DNA of 64,000 nt from Pyxicephalus adspersus (lineage: Eukaryota; Chordata; Amphibia; Anura; Pyxicephalidae): the NCBI RefSeq assembly GCF_032062135.1, contig NC_092864.1, forward strand, positions 14,961,535-15,025,534, written 5' to 3'. This document shows positions 39,558 through 51,825 of the stretch, piece by piece. The notes below the pieces were generated by a model. It did no database searches. It had not been told where the DNA came from and saw only the letters and a program-made list of their open reading frames with translations. How positions within the stretch are numbered: position 1 is the stretch's first letter; every line of letters starts with the position of its first letter. The position numbers and the translations under genes are program-made.

Positions 39558-39723
39558 CAGTGTTAAACCCAGAAATTTTTTAAGTCGGGTGGGAAGAAAT
39601 TGTAGTTGGGTGGCAGTCCCAGTAGTGTGACCCAACTCTTTCGTAACCACCCAAAAACAGCCAGCTGGTTACAGAAAAGTGCCAGGAGGTGCGCCCGTCT
39701 AAAAGGGGGAGAAGAGAACACTG
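39558..39723 (-). mobile_element. CAGTGTT-type MITE (about 165-bp family), inverted
   Basis: It starts CAGTGTTAAACCCAGAAATT and ends GAGAACACTG, so both CAGTGTT-like ends are kept (166 bp). The body is the reverse complement of the 41777 copy. Confidence 0.8.
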
Positions 39724-39889
39724 ACAAGTGTACAAGCTGCAGAACACAAAGATGTTTTTGCAAATTCAACTTTGTAGCAAAAGTCTATTTTCTGTTTCAG
39801 AAGCGCCATGCTATAAAGCCACATCCACCAGATCCATAAGGACAGGGCTTTCCTATGAAAGAATATGAGTGTCCTAAACATTGCCCAAA

Positions 39890-40130
39890 ACTAAGCTTTT
39901 CTTAACACCTTTGTAATGAACTTCCGGAACTTCTTATCCAACATTATTACCTGACCTCAAAAATTTGTACTATTTTGGCTGAATGAGTGAAAGGTCCCGC
40001 TGACACTCCAAAATCATATGGAAAGGCAAAAGAGTAGAGGATATCATGCAAACCTATAAAAAAATGTTCAGGGACCCTAACACAATTCTGCCATCTTTCG
40101 AAGCATATTGTAGAAGTGCTTGTTGCAGCA
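39890..40130 (+). pseudogene. Tc1-like transposase relic, short
   Basis: AACACCTTTGTAATGAACTT, TTATTACCTGACCTCA, TTTTGGCTGAATGAG and CACTCCAAAATCATATGGAA follow the order of the C-terminal coding region seen at 36667 and 42015. It is strongly degraded. Confidence 0.6.
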
Positions 40131-41079
40131 TTAGTTCCTGGTATCCGCAGATTCTGTGTGATAGAGAGATTTCCTGCCCAATGGTTGTTATAGTTTAGGC
40201 AGCAGGAGGATAGAAAACATCAGCACAGGACAACTTCTTGACTGGGTGGGTTCTTTCCACTAACATGGATCTTCACTCCCCTCCTAGATTTGTCATTATT
40301 GCTACAAATATAATGCTAGATAATGAGAAACAACATTCCCTCCACTCCTCCCTGGGAACTATTATTCTCCCCACCCTCCATTGGGCACTATAGACCTCCG
40401 GTCTCCTCTCTAAGCACTGCTACTCCTAGCTGGGCACTCCTTTCTGCCACTGCCACCAAAGTCTGACATTTTTAAGGCCTTTATTTTTGCCCCAGGAACA
40501 ACACTGAACATTTCTATTTCCCACTGGCTCCAGGGAATTTTTCTGCAAAAAAAAAAAACTATCACTATAACATTGCAGACTGTAGGCACAGATTTTATTT
40601 ACCGGCTCTCCTTTAGAAACTGCCCAATATTCAGGAGAAGGTCAGCAAAGGCAGCCAACAATTTCATCTCATGAGAGGTTTCATTTACCGTACAATGGGA
40701 AGTTGGAAAAAGACTCCGAATGGCTGGTTGAAAAGATTGGTAAATATATGTAGACCCTGCAAGCATCAGAAAGTGCTACCATTTAGTGAAACATTTTTTA
40801 TTCAGAGGTCTGAAACATTAGAAATATTTTAGTTTAAAACTCCTAAAGATGTTTAAAGAGAATATAAATTTCCTTAAAATAAAATCCAGTTACTTTCATT
40901 TACTTTTAGAACCAATCCAAATAGTTCCACTTTTTCAGCAATTCCCATTTGTAATTCGGAAGAGCTCATCCCCAGCTGTTACCGCTCCCATCACATCTGC
41001 CGTCTTTGCATGTTTTGTACAATTAATTACACTCTTTTGTTGGGGGAACAAATTACAAGAGATGGTGGTTAGTCCGCAG

Positions 41080-41395
41080 CTTGCGACTCCCCCCGATACA
41101 AAGTCCAGCTCTGTGTCCCCATCCCACCTCCCATGAATGCGGCAGACAGGCGGCCCTGTTATCACCGAAACACAGGAGAGTACCAGGCACAATTCTCATT
41201 AGATTTGACTCAATTGAAAGCCCACAGTGCTGTCAGCTGCTGGATCTGTATAATCCTCTGCTCCAGAGCTGCTATTTTTATTCTCCCATGGCCTGCCAGT
41301 AATTACAAGGTTTGCAGCAGCCGAGGGAGTCCCGTCCAAGACCAAGTGACCTTGGTGACCTCTAGCAAATCACGAGGCGTTTGATACATAATAAA
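41080..41395. other. candidate conserved non-coding segment in intron 3
   Basis: A repeat-free, moderately GC-rich stretch with GAATGCGGCAGACAGGCGGC, GTGCTGTCAGCTGCTGGATC and GCCTGCCAGTAATTACAAGG. Its compositional texture resembles developmental enhancers. No splice-bounded open frame supports coding use. Confidence 0.25.
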
Positions 41396-41776
41396 ATAAT
41401 GGACTGCATGGGCTTTCCTGGAACAAATCCCCAGAGCCATCATAACTAGGCTGCGAGAGGAATAGGTTTACTAAAGGTGGACTGCATTACGATATCTGCA
41501 TCTAAACTGATCACAACCTCAATGTGACAAACATATGGTCAATATTTCTTTTTTTTTTATCACAGAAACACAAACTATAGATGAGGTCCCTTTGCTTTAT
41601 ACACATGTGAAAGAATTGAAACTTTGGGACAAGTAATTGGCCATATCACCGTAGCAAGGAATATTAATTAGGTAATGCACCTCATATGGCCAAACTTGCA
41701 TGGCCACCACTCCAAATGCTTAAGTTTTGGAGTTTTCCAGTAAAAGGTACCATTAATAGAGCATACAAAGACAAGT

Positions 41777-41944
41777 CAGTGTTCTCCTTGGCCCCTTTAA
41801 GCCGGGTGCACCCGCCAGCACTTTTCAGTAACCACCCGGCTGTTTTGGGGTGGTCACTGAAGAGTTGGGTTACAATACAGGAGCTGCCACCCACCTACAA
41901 TTCCTTCCCATCCGGCTTAAAAAAAAATTCTGGGTTTAACACTG
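41777..41944 (+). mobile_element. CAGTGTT-type MITE, best-preserved copy
   Basis: It starts CAGTGTTCTCCTTGGCCCCT and ends TTTAACACTG (168 bp). The terminal 7 bp are perfect inverted repeats (CAGTGTT/AACACTG), followed by imperfect CCCAG. It has internal GC-rich inverted pieces (CACCCGGCTG). No coding capacity. The CAG-type ends suggest hAT, but no 8-bp duplication is readable. Confidence 0.82.
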
Positions 41945-42014
41945 CATGTAATACAAATCAAATCCTATGGCAGCATCTGGAAGATAATTTTACGCGTGCA
42001 AAGCCACCTCCATT

Positions 42015-42352
42015 TGGACACCACTTTATGATTTTGGTGTAAAGGAATCTAAATGGCCCACACAACTCCACTAAACACTGTTGGAGGGCCTGCTAAGCCA
42101 GGTATTTTCATCCAACATCAGTACTGGATGTTTTTTTTTTTGGATAAATGGGCAAATTTGCCTTCAGACACACTTCCAAATGTTGCCTTCTCAGAAGAGT
42201 GGAGTTTGTTCTAGCAGAAGGGGTGGAGACTAATGTAATAATGCCCAAAATTTTCTAAAGGGATGTCCAATGGGTCCATACAGGGGTGATGGTTAGGAGT
42301 CTACAAATATCTGGCCATATTGTGTAAATATGCTTTCACTAACCCATAAATC
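42015..42352 (+). pseudogene. Tc1-like transposon 3' end relic
   Basis: CACCACTTTATGATTTTGGT, CATCCAACATCAGTACTGGA, CAGACACACTTCCAAATGTT and CTTCTCAGAAGAGTGGAGTT are the C-terminal coding region of the 36667 family. The end GGTGATGGTTAGGAGTCTAC then TCTGGCCATATTGTGTAA is its terminal inverted repeat. It abuts the MITE at 41777-41944, with about 70 bp between. Confidence 0.7.
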
Positions 42353-43261
42353 CTGTACGCCCCATGCTTTAAGCAAGCAACCAAGTGATATAAAGGTGCA
42401 GTAGGGTAAAAACAAGTCTAAGTTCTCCCCACAGGGCAGACAGACAACAAATAAATTTGGGTGCCTGGTTTGGTGTTTAGCTATTTTGCCCATAAGCACT
42501 CCTTCCGAACACAAAAGCATCAAACGATAATACCAGACTTCTACCATAGGAAATAATGGCAATGTCTTTAGTGAGATCAAAATTTTTTATTAATAAAAAA
42601 AAAGGACAATATGTTTGTTTTGGTCCTGGGTCCTGGATGCCAAACACGTCATAAGCACTGCCTAGGTAAGCACCTAGCTGTTTTCTTGGTTTTATCTCCT
42701 AACACCCAATTCTGCAAGCCAAAGCAATTAGGACTACTAACAAATGAAAGTAGATAAAAGAAGAAGCAAAGAAAGCAGAAGAGGAAGAGAAATAGAAGAG
42801 AGAAGTCCAGCAGTGTCTTGATAAGAGTTGACATGACACCTACTGTGAATATATTACATAAAGCTTGCCTGCTTTTTAGCATTCAGATGGAGAGGGCATT
42901 TGTCTGTACTCATTTGGTATTTTGTAAGCAATTCAGCAGGCCTGTCCTTGTACAATTTATTACTTCAGACTCTTTAACTAAATATTCTTCCAACTTTGTA
43001 GCCGAATTAACTCTTCATGGGAATATCCTAGGAATGGAACATTACAAACAACAAAGCTAAGGGATATATGTAATCATCAAAAGAAATTATAAAAATACTT
43101 TTTTTATTTAAAAAGTCACCTGGAACTCAAAAACACTTTGTATGTAGAAAAAAATGTAGAAAAAAGAACAACATTTTGTAGAGGCTCTATATGATGCATC
43201 TGGAAATACACAATTATATACATGGTTTTTAATGCCATTCTGCCTACAGCCATGGACCGAA

Positions 43262-44760
43262 ATGCATGTATATTATTATTATTATTAATAATAATAATAA
43301 ACAGGATTTATAAAATACCAACATATTACGCAGCGCTGTACATTAAATAGGGGTTGCAAATCACAGATGAATACAGACAGTGACACAGTAGGAGTAGAGG
43401 ACCCTGCCCCGAAGAGCTTACAATCTAGGAGGTGGGGGAAGTAATACACAATAGGAGGGCAGATATGTTGTGGTGGGAAGTAGTGAGGGTTTAGAGACAA
43501 AAGAAGTTTGTTGGGTAGGCAAGTTTGAAAAAATAGGTATTGAGTTCTCTTTTAAATGAGCAGAAAGTAGGAGCAAGCTGAATAGGACAAGAGAGACCAT
43601 TTCAGAGAGTTGGGGCAGCTCTAGAAAAGTCTTGGAGCCGTGTGTGTGATGAGGTTATGAGTGAGGAAATCATTAGTAGGTCATCAGAAGATGGAAGAGA
43701 GCGGCTGGGGGAGTATTTTTTTTACCAGGTCAGAAATGTAAGTGGGACAAGAACTGTGGAGGGATTTGAAGGCAAAGCACAGGAGCTTGATATTGATTCT
43801 AAGGTGAAATGGAAGCCAATGAAGAGGCAAAGAAATGCAGCAAAAAAGGAGCGGTGGGAAGGATGGATGAGTCTGGCTGCAGCGTTCATAATAGATTGTA
43901 GAGAAGAGAGTGGAGTTAGTGAGATACAAAAAAAAAGAGGAGGTTACAGTAGTCCAGAAGAGAGATGATGATAGTGTTGTGGTCCCTGGGGACAGGTAGG
44001 AGCGATGGATGATTTTGGAGATGTTGCGTAGGTGAAAGTGACAGGACCTGGAAATGTTCTGAAAATGGGGGTTAAATAAGAGGGCAGAATTAAAGGTGAC
44101 ACCAAGACAAGGTGCCTGAGGGGAGGGGCCAAAAACAGTGTTAGTAACAGTTAGATATATGTCAGGGGGAGATTTGGAATTTTAGGGGGGGATGATGATG
44201 AGTTCTGTTTTATCCAGGTTGAGTTTCAGGAATCGGTCAGACATCCATGATGAGATGGCTGACAGGCAGCATGAGACCTTGTCCAGGACTGAGGGAGACA
44301 GGTCAGGGGTAGACAGAAAGATTTGAGTGTCATCAGCATACAGATGGTACTGTAAGCCAAAGGAGGATACGAGACTACCGAGAGAGGAGGTGTACAGAGA
44401 AAAGAGGACCGGTCCAAGGACTGACCCTTGGGGAACACCAACAGGGAGGAGAGTGGGTGAGGAGGAATTACCATTGAAAGAAACTTGAAAGGAGAGAGAT
44501 AGGAAGCAAACCAAGAGAGAGCAGTGTCACTGATACCAATGGAGCTCATGATTTGTATTAGAAGGGGCTGATCAACAGTGTCAGAGAAAAGATCAAGGAG
44601 AAGGAGCAGGGAAAAGTTGCCTTGAGACTTAGCTCTGATGAGGTCATTGGCCACTTTAGTAAGGGCTGTTTCAGTGGAAGGACGCTAGCTAGAAGGTAAG
44701 GAGGGGTCTAGTGAGGGTTTCTTCAGGATAGGGAAAAATATGGCAGGTTTGAAAGCGGAT
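43262..44760 (-). mobile_element. L2-clade LINE, second 5'-truncated copy
   Basis: About 1.5 kb, the same family and orientation as 21413-23395. It keeps [13 protein letters not shown] (motif B), [11 protein letters not shown] (motif C) and [19 protein letters not shown], open at 44182-44514. Motif A reads DLFSDTVDQPLLIQIM in another frame (44226-44654). The C-terminal part at 43684-43929 has LHWLPFHLRINI. The 3' tail shows CAGCGCTGTACATTAAATAG and an ATT/AAT run at 43269-43300. Several frameshifts; inactive. Confidence 0.88.
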
Positions 44761-46297
44761 GTTCAATTTTGTCCCAATACCTATTTTAATTCTCTGGATT
44801 CTCATTGCACTAATTTGGCACCTGAAATTTGGGCCCGTGACCTTGCCTGTTGTTTAAATAGAAGTGCTTTCGGCCCTGAATATGGATGGACTGATGCGAG
44901 TAACTAGGAATTTGGGATATCAGTTGAATCTGAGTAGGGGAAGGGGTGGCAAAGCAATAAATATCAATGTGCACTCAGCTGGAACGAAGAGAAAGTGAAC
45001 AGATAAATCTATGGGGAGATTTCAGTTGGTGCAATAAATTAATCAATGGGAGTTGTATCATACACAATCAGATGAAGATTGCAGGGGAAAACAATTGGAT
45101 ACACATGAATGAAATTTTGTAGGGATATGTAATCAGACCTGTGTCGGTTTCATGACAGAATATATAGGAAAACACACTGTTCTCATTTCACACAGATGGC
45201 TGATAAAGGGTTACTCTAACTGGGTACAGATGAGGATGTTCCAATAGAATGCCCGTTGAGAGGAGCTGCAAATTCGGCTGTGCTGCAGCCTTAAAAGCTC
45301 CTTAGTGCTTAAACACTTCTAAGAGGCTTGCAAGCTCATAGAGCACATTAAGTATGAATGGCACCAGATTTCTTTGCACCAGTGTGTTCCCGAATCATCC
45401 AACTGCTGAACGGCTCTGCCGGCCTAAGTCACGGGAGCTGGGCTCAAAACACCATGCACCATCTGTGGGACTCTGCTAAAATAGTCACAGAATTGTCACA
45501 ATGGTATTAAAGAGAATCTGTAGCTTTTAAAATATTTTATGTTTCATGCCTGCATTATACAGCCTTAAAATGCTCATTTATACAAAAAAAGGGTTATTTT
45601 CACAGCCAGTTGAGAGATGGATCAATGATGTCCATTTCAGAAGACCTAACTACACACAACTCATCCTAACTAGATATATTCCCCATTACAAAATTCTCAT
45701 CTCACCACTACAAACCCAAACAACATTACCTGGCCACGTGCCTTAAACTGGGTCTGGGTAAATAATTAAAAAAATTACAAAATGGCTGAAATACTAAACT
45801 TCAAAAAATGTTACTACTCAAATTAAATTTTTTTGCTTATTTAATCTTGGCTAAATAAAAAAAGTTTTCAAAGATCAGATCGGCTGAGCCTTCTGTGCAA
45901 CAGAGATCATTTAACTAAAGGTTTAGGCTCTTGCAGGAAGCACTAAAAGAAGCCTGGCGCTGCATTTTCCTATCCACCCATTCATCCCACAAAGATGTTA
46001 ACATTGCAAAATACAGCAGGTCTGCTTCAAATCAGGAAACAAAGGAACAAAACAGAGCCGTGTCCACTTTTCTCCAAATCTCTTGTTCCGCACATTTCTT
46101 TAAGGTCAATGAAAATATTAAACTATTGGTCATTCCAAAAGTCGGGCAATTGGCATTTTCAGAACAAGGACATGGCATTCTTTGATGGTTCACAAAACAC
46201 GGGTGAAGATTGGTTAGAAAATTGTACATATTTAGCTGCACACAGTAAAGAACAATGAAGAAAATTAGCATAATTGTTTAATGACCAAAACCCTCTG

Positions 46298-46343
46298 CAG
46301 TGTTCTCCCCAGCCCCTCCTAGCCAGGTGTACTACCCGACTGA
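46298..46343 (+). mobile_element. 5' scrap of the CAGTGTT-type MITE
   Basis: CAGTGTTCTCCCCAGCCCCT and AGCCAGGTGTACTACCCGAC match the left end of the family; the rest is absent. Confidence 0.65.
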
Positions 46344-46607
46344 TTTCCTCCTTCCCTGCTACTAATTCCATCTTCGCATTTTTTGTCAATTCCCAACTGT
46401 CAAAATAACAGTCAGCAGTTGCTATGTAAATGCAGCAGCTGTCAAAAAACAGACTTTGACACAAAGGTGTTTTCTTTCTGTTTCTATGTATCTCTCTCTA
46501 GTTTACACTAATTATCTCTAATTAACTACACCATCTATCCTCTGATTGTTTTCCTGATGATTTTTTCTATCAATTTTTTTTTTACAAAACAGAATGCCAT
46601 TATTTCC

Positions 46608-46612
<5 letters not shown>

Positions 46613-46643
<31 letters not shown>
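46613..46643. repeat. (AT)n microsatellite
   Basis: About 30 bp of AT dinucleotides. Confidence 0.9.
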
Positions 46644-46647
<4 letters not shown>

Positions 46648-47267
46648 ACTCTGTTCTCTAGGTAATGGTAAAGTTATTTCTAAATAACCAGGCCAATATA
46701 GGAAAAGTAAAACGCTCCTCTCTGGTTTATTGGTGGTATATACAAGCGTGGCCTAATCCCAAGGGGCTAGAAAAGTGGTGTTTTTTTATTGTTGGTTCGG
46801 GCTCCTTCCATGCCTAGTAGTGTAACAAACAAGTAATCACAGCAACTGGAGAGAAGTGATGCGATGTGCTAGAGCAAATGGCCCAGAATGTTAAACGGCT
46901 AAACAGTGCAGGACATTGAGGAGTGCTTTTGAAATCCTAGCCCTCTGATAATAAGACTAGTCACTGTGTGTGAGGATACATTTGAGTTCTGCATACAAGG
47001 GCTTCTTTCAGCAAAGCTGAAAAGTCATCATAGTGAAAATGTTAAATGGGGATCAGAGCACTATTATCTAGTTAGGTAAAAGGTGAAAAAATATTTATAA
47101 GAATATTGACCAAAAGCTAATACTTCCCTTTCCAACAGCACATGTATACTGTACTCTGTTCAATGCCCAGATTGGCTTCTAAGATATAGCTAGAAAGATA
47201 GCATGGACATTCTGATGTGAAGAAACATAGGACTCCCTCCCTTACCTCTGATGTGTCACTGGTGTAT

Positions 47268-47586
47268 GGGCAGCATGGTGGCTCAGTGATTAGCACTCTT
47301 TGCAGCACTAGGTCCCAGGTTCGAATCTCGGCCAGGACACTATCTGCATGGAGTTTGCAAGTTCTCCCTGTGTTTCCTCCCACATTCCAAAAACATGCAG
47401 TTAGGTTAGTTGGCTTCACCCCCAAAATTGACCTTAGACTATATTAAAGACATATGACAGAGGTAGGAACATTGCATTGTGAGATTCTATCAGGGACAGA
47501 TAATTACATGACTATGGACATGTAAAATGCTGCATAATATGTTGCCGCTATATAAATACAGTGTAATAATAGTAATAATAATAATA
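47268..47586 (+). mobile_element. tRNA-derived SINE, full length
   Basis: The head GGCAGCATGGTGGCTCAGTG then ATTAGCACTC is an RNA polymerase III A box region. GGTTCGAATCT (47318-47328) is a B box. The conserved body contains ACACTATCTGCATGGAGTTT and TCCTCCCACATTCCAAAAAC. The tail GCATAATATGTTGCCGCTAT then ATAAATAC resembles the L2 LINE 3' end, and the element finishes in a (TAA)n-type run. This suggests that L2 machinery mobilises it. Confidence 0.85.
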
Positions 47587-48511
47587 TTGGTGATTGTTTC
47601 AACCCACCGTTAGTTTGTGCACTCGGGGAGACAGTGCCCAGCCCTAAGTACGCCCCCAAAAGGCTTTGCAAGGGGTACAGTAGGCATAATAACAAGTCTG
47701 CTGCCTTGTCCTACTTGGCAAATCACAGGTTTGCTTCAGTAATGGAATTTTAGACACCTCCCTCACGTAGCACCAGATAATTAAATTCCTGAAAAGGCAG
47801 AGGTAGACACGGGTAGAAATGGATATGCCATGTGAAGAAATGTTCTAGGATATTTACAATTGGCCACAATTTCCCTGTGAATTTGGAGAGCACAGAACAG
47901 AGATTATGTAAAACAGGCTTCATGATGGAGCAGAGCTTTAAGCCCTAGTGGAGTAGCGTGCCTGTGAATGCATAATCTGACGTATGTGGAACAACTTTGT
48001 GTTAATGAGACACATTACTAAGTAACGAGAAGTGTAACCTTCCTATCTTCCATTCTGCACTCTTCTATTTTTACTGTCGGAGCAGAGTCTGCATTTTTCC
48101 GATTCTTCACTCTCGCAATAAGTACGTTTCCATGGTAAGTGATTCCAGCTCTGGAAGAAAGAAGCCAGCACGTGTCGCTGGGGGATTTCACAGAACAACA
48201 GGACCTCTAACACTATGGATCGTTGTATTGTCTCTATAATAGCATAATACATATATGGTTTTATTTATAGAACTGCACAATACCAACAGCTGAGGAGGAT
48301 TATTCAGGGAAGGCAATGTGCAGAGAGAGCTTAAAACTGCTTAAAACTGGGGTAGATGGAATAAAACTGAACCCCAGGCATAAGGATGGATTCACAGTTT
48401 TAATAATTCTATGGTATACAGTCCTTTATTCAGGGTAACTTTGCCAGACAGCACAGACAGGTAATGGATCTCCACTGTAGCCTCAGCTTGGTCCAGGACA
48501 CATTCCTAGCT

Positions 48512-48800
48512 TACCAATTAGATGGAAAAAATGGTAAAAATTGGTACGTTTGGCCAAAAAAAGTAGAGAAAAGTCAATAGGATTTCCATCAATAATAATG
48601 GAAAAAAAGAGAACCTTTGGCTATGCTCATTTATGACGCTAAAAAGCAAACATAAAATTATCCCCAAATTCTGCTTTTCACTGGAGTGATAGCATGGACA
48701 TGTTATTCCACATATCGGGACAGCGGAGAAGCAGCAAACCACACTGGGCAACGCGAAGCACAAACTTACTAATATACAAATTCATAGCATGCAGCAATTC
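48512..48800 (+). repeat. unclassified dispersed repeat, copy 1
   Basis: It contains GGATTTCCATCAATAATAAT, AGAGAACCTTTGGCTATGCT, CATTTATGACGCTAAAAAGC, AGCAGCAAACCACACTGG and ACAAATTCATAGCATGC, in the same order as at 50805-51090. It is not a family I can name. Confidence 0.65.
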
Positions 48801-48835
48801 GTTTTCAAAATGTAGAAGTTATGGATGCAAACACA

Positions 48836-48837
<2 letters not shown>

Positions 48838-48898
<61 letters not shown>
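48838..48898. repeat. (AT)n microsatellite
   Basis: About 60 bp of AT dinucleotides with one TTT interruption, directly before the ~145-bp tandem array. Confidence 0.92.
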
Positions 48899-48924
48899 GA
48901 TGTGGTCATGTTGGAGAATTTTGT

Positions 48925-49670
48925 AAAAGAAGGAGCTTTATAGCTGCAGCTCTACGGTGTTGAATCTTCCCCTGTTTGACCAACTCCAGGGGTACTGCTG
49001 CTACCCAACATTTCTGAATGCATTTGATAGTGAATCCTCTTGTTGGGCACCTTGATTTCCCCTACATTCACCCCTTGTAAAAGGTACTTTACAGTTGCAG
49101 AATTGGAAGTAATGTGTTGAAACTTCCCTCGCTTGGACAGCTAGCTCCGGGGTAATGCTGCTTTTCCAAAGTTCTGGATGCACTGCTTGATGAGCCACCT
49201 TGATTTCCCCCTACAATCATCCCCTATTAAAGGTACTTCATAACTGCAGATCCAAGGGCAATGTGCTGAAACTTTCTTCACCTGAACAACTCCACAGTAC
49301 CACTGTTAAGCAAAATTTCTGGATGCGATGGTTGGTGCATCCCTTGGTTGGACACCTTGATTCCTCCTACATTAGCTCCCTGTAGAAAATACATTATAGT
49401 GGAGAAAATGTGTTGAAACTTCCTTCAATAAACAGCTCCAGGGTATTGCTGATAGCCAACATTTCTGGATGCAATTATGGTGCATCCCTAGTTGTTGTGA
49501 GACTTGATTCCCTCTACATTCAGTGATTTTTAGATGCAGCTCAGGCGGCAATGTGCTAAAACTATCATTGCATGGACGGCTCTGAGGTACTGCTGCTATT
49601 CGACATGTCTGGATGCTTTGTATAGTCAATGCTCCAGTTAGGCACCTTGGTTCCCCTTATGTTAGAAATG
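48925..49670 (+). repeat. tandem array, about 5 diverged units of ~145 bp
   Basis: The anchor word TTCTGGATGC (or close variants) occurs at 49012, 49172, 49317, 49463 and 49607, giving periods of 160, 145, 146 and 144 bp. Other words recur in the same order in each unit: GTGTTGAAACTTCC, CTCCAGGGGTACTGCTG, CACCTTGATTTCCCCCTACA and, in most units, TTGCAGA-type text. No open frame persists, so it looks like a short satellite-type array. Confidence 0.85.
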
Positions 49671-50804
49671 TGTCATGTAGTGATATGGGGCTCAGTAGTA
49701 AAAAAAATAAAAGTGAAAACTTGGGCAGACTATATAAAGAAAAGGGAAGAAAAGTAAAGAAAACCAATTTACATGAGAAAGACATAATCCTAAAGAGAAA
49801 GATAAAAAGACATAATCCTACTGCAAAGTCCTTGGAGAAAGCAGTAATGTCACGGGGGTTGGAACTGTGGTGGGGTAAGGGAACCTGAACCCACTTCTCT
49901 ATCCCCCAATATATACCTAGCCCCAGTTTCATTGTTCCTAAGTGTCAGCTTGAAGGATGAGGGTACCAAGCAAAAATTTTGGTGTAGCAAATAGTCATCG
50001 AATATTGGAAGCCTTAAATTTTGAAGCTGCAGAGTGCTAAAAATGTAAACCTGTAAATCCTGTAAATGTGTGTCTGCTATTTAATGCTTAGTCCAGTTTA
50101 TCCTTCTTTGAGAACAGATCTGCTTTAAAATGTAGCGCTCCCCTATTCACTTTGGCAACACTAGCATACACAAAGGTATCAGTTTGCTCTTGAGAAATTT
50201 CGAGACTTGAATCAAGTTTCAAAATGTCATAAGAGCAATTAATTTTCCATTAGTTCTTTATTGCATTGAACTCTTGTCTGGGTGGGTTACTCTTCACGAG
50301 TGCTTGTTATCTGGCCAAAAACAGGCCAATGACATCAGAGAGATCGGAAACATTGCCAAATATTAGAAGCTTATGTAGACGTAGGTCTATCGGGGAAACC
50401 CTCCACGCCACTCTTCTGTCAGGAGATGTGATTACCTCTTCAGTTACACAAGGTTTGCTCTCTCGCTGTAATCCAAGTGCCGTTTTATCTCACAACACTT
50501 ATCGTGTTCCATCTTCAGAGGCCCCTGGTGTCAGCTTGTTTAACTGCAGGTCTCCATTAAATAAATGACCTTACAGCTTGATTTCACAGATTAAAGGGGA
50601 CACTGCAAGTCATTTAACAGTGGTTTAAAGAATTAAATGTCTGCATCACAACGAGCCAATATATCACCATCAAGTCAAGAATACAAGACTCATTTCTGAA
50701 TTTATGTGAGAACCGGGTTAATGTAACAAGCTTGGAGTGACAATGATGTGTAAATTCTATAGCAACCAGATTTCAGGCTTCATCAATTTACAGAAATTGA
50801 TTTG

Positions 50805-51090
50805 ATTAACGAAAAGTGATCTGTTCTTATCCCCAAAAAATGGAATTGTGGCTGGATAACAGGGAAATGGCCAATAAGATTTCTATCCTCAACCAGATTA
50901 AAAGAGAAAACCTTTGGCTGTGCCAATTTATGACCCTGGAAATCAAACGTTAAAGTTGTCCCCATTTCTGAGAAAATGTTATTCCTTATTCCAAGTATAG
51001 GGACAATGCACTATGAATGTAAAGCAGTAAACCACATCTAATAAAGCTAAATATAAGCTTACTAAACATATAAATTCATAGAATTCACCA
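50805..51090 (+). repeat. unclassified dispersed repeat, copy 2
   Basis: It shares ordered words with 48512-48800: AAGATTTCTATCCTCAACCA, AGAGAAAACCTTTGGCTGTG, CCAATTTATGACCCTGGAAA, AAGCAGTAAACCACATC and CATATAAATTCATAGAATTC. Same orientation, 2.3 kb apart. Confidence 0.65.
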
Positions 51091-51439
51091 ACACTTTTTT
51101 TCAGAACATACAATGACTTTCGCGAAATGCAAATACTGACTTTATGTTATGAAACGCTGGCGATTCCATGCTGTGCGCCACCACAGTATCCCAGACTGCC
51201 TATTTTGTCCAGCAATGTCACTTGCAGCAGCAAGGAAAACAAAGAAATAGCAGTCCCTACTTCACTTTACCCGTGCAGCCTGCTGTATTTTATCGGCATC
51301 CCTCGCACACACTCTGGGGCTGTGCATAGCAAAGGAGGTATTTAGAGGCAGATTAGTTCCTGGCTCTATCTTGCGCTGCCTTTGGCTGCTGGGACTTTAT
51401 AGCCTCTCTGCTCCCAATAACCAGTGCCTGTTGTAGCAT

Positions 51440-51825
51440 TAAGCTAGGCTAACTTGCTGCTGGTGTGTGGAGTCTTCTGATTTACTGTTCCTGACCTTGC
51501 CTGTGAGTTTTTGCTGCCTGGACTGACCTGTGACCCCGACTCTGCTCGTGTCTTGCCCTTTGTACCTCGTCTGGTGGATGGATTACCTGTGTATGACCTC
51601 TGACTCTGTATTCTCGACTCGTCTCTGTAGGAATCTTGGTACTGTTTATCTGCGGGCTCCTGGTCCTCTGCCAGCCCTTCCCCAGACCCCATCCCTTGCG
51701 CATCAAGTCCTGGGGGCAACCAGTCTCCCGAGGCTGAGCGGGGGCTTTTCATAGGTGAGGACATTAGATTGGAGGACTGGTGTCTGGTGAGTTCTGTTAT
51801 TGGACCAGGGCCTTACACTTTATAT
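51440..51825 (+). mobile_element. LTR-like or retroelement-derived module, copy A
   Basis: A T/C-rich region with CCTGACCTTGCCTGTGAG and TGACCTGTGACCCCGACTCT, then CATCCCTTGCGCATCAAGTC, AACCAGTCTCCCGAGGCTGA, GCGGGGGCTTTT and an end CAGGGCCTTACACT. Its final 170 bp match copy B at 52858. The style resembles amphibian LTR retroelement ends, but no paired target duplication or primer-binding site could be established. Confidence 0.45.

Noticed and set aside
44182..44514. Functional reverse transcriptase gene
   Set aside because: The L2 copy is truncated and frameshifted; only motifs B and C share one frame.
47268..47350. Possible tRNA gene
   Set aside because: The A and B boxes belong to a SINE head; no full cloverleaf with matched acceptor arms can be drawn, and the SINE body follows directly.
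48838..49670. CRISPR-like or regularly spaced repeat array
   Set aside because: The units are long, contiguous and diverged, without identical short repeats separated by unique spacers, and the genome is vertebrate.
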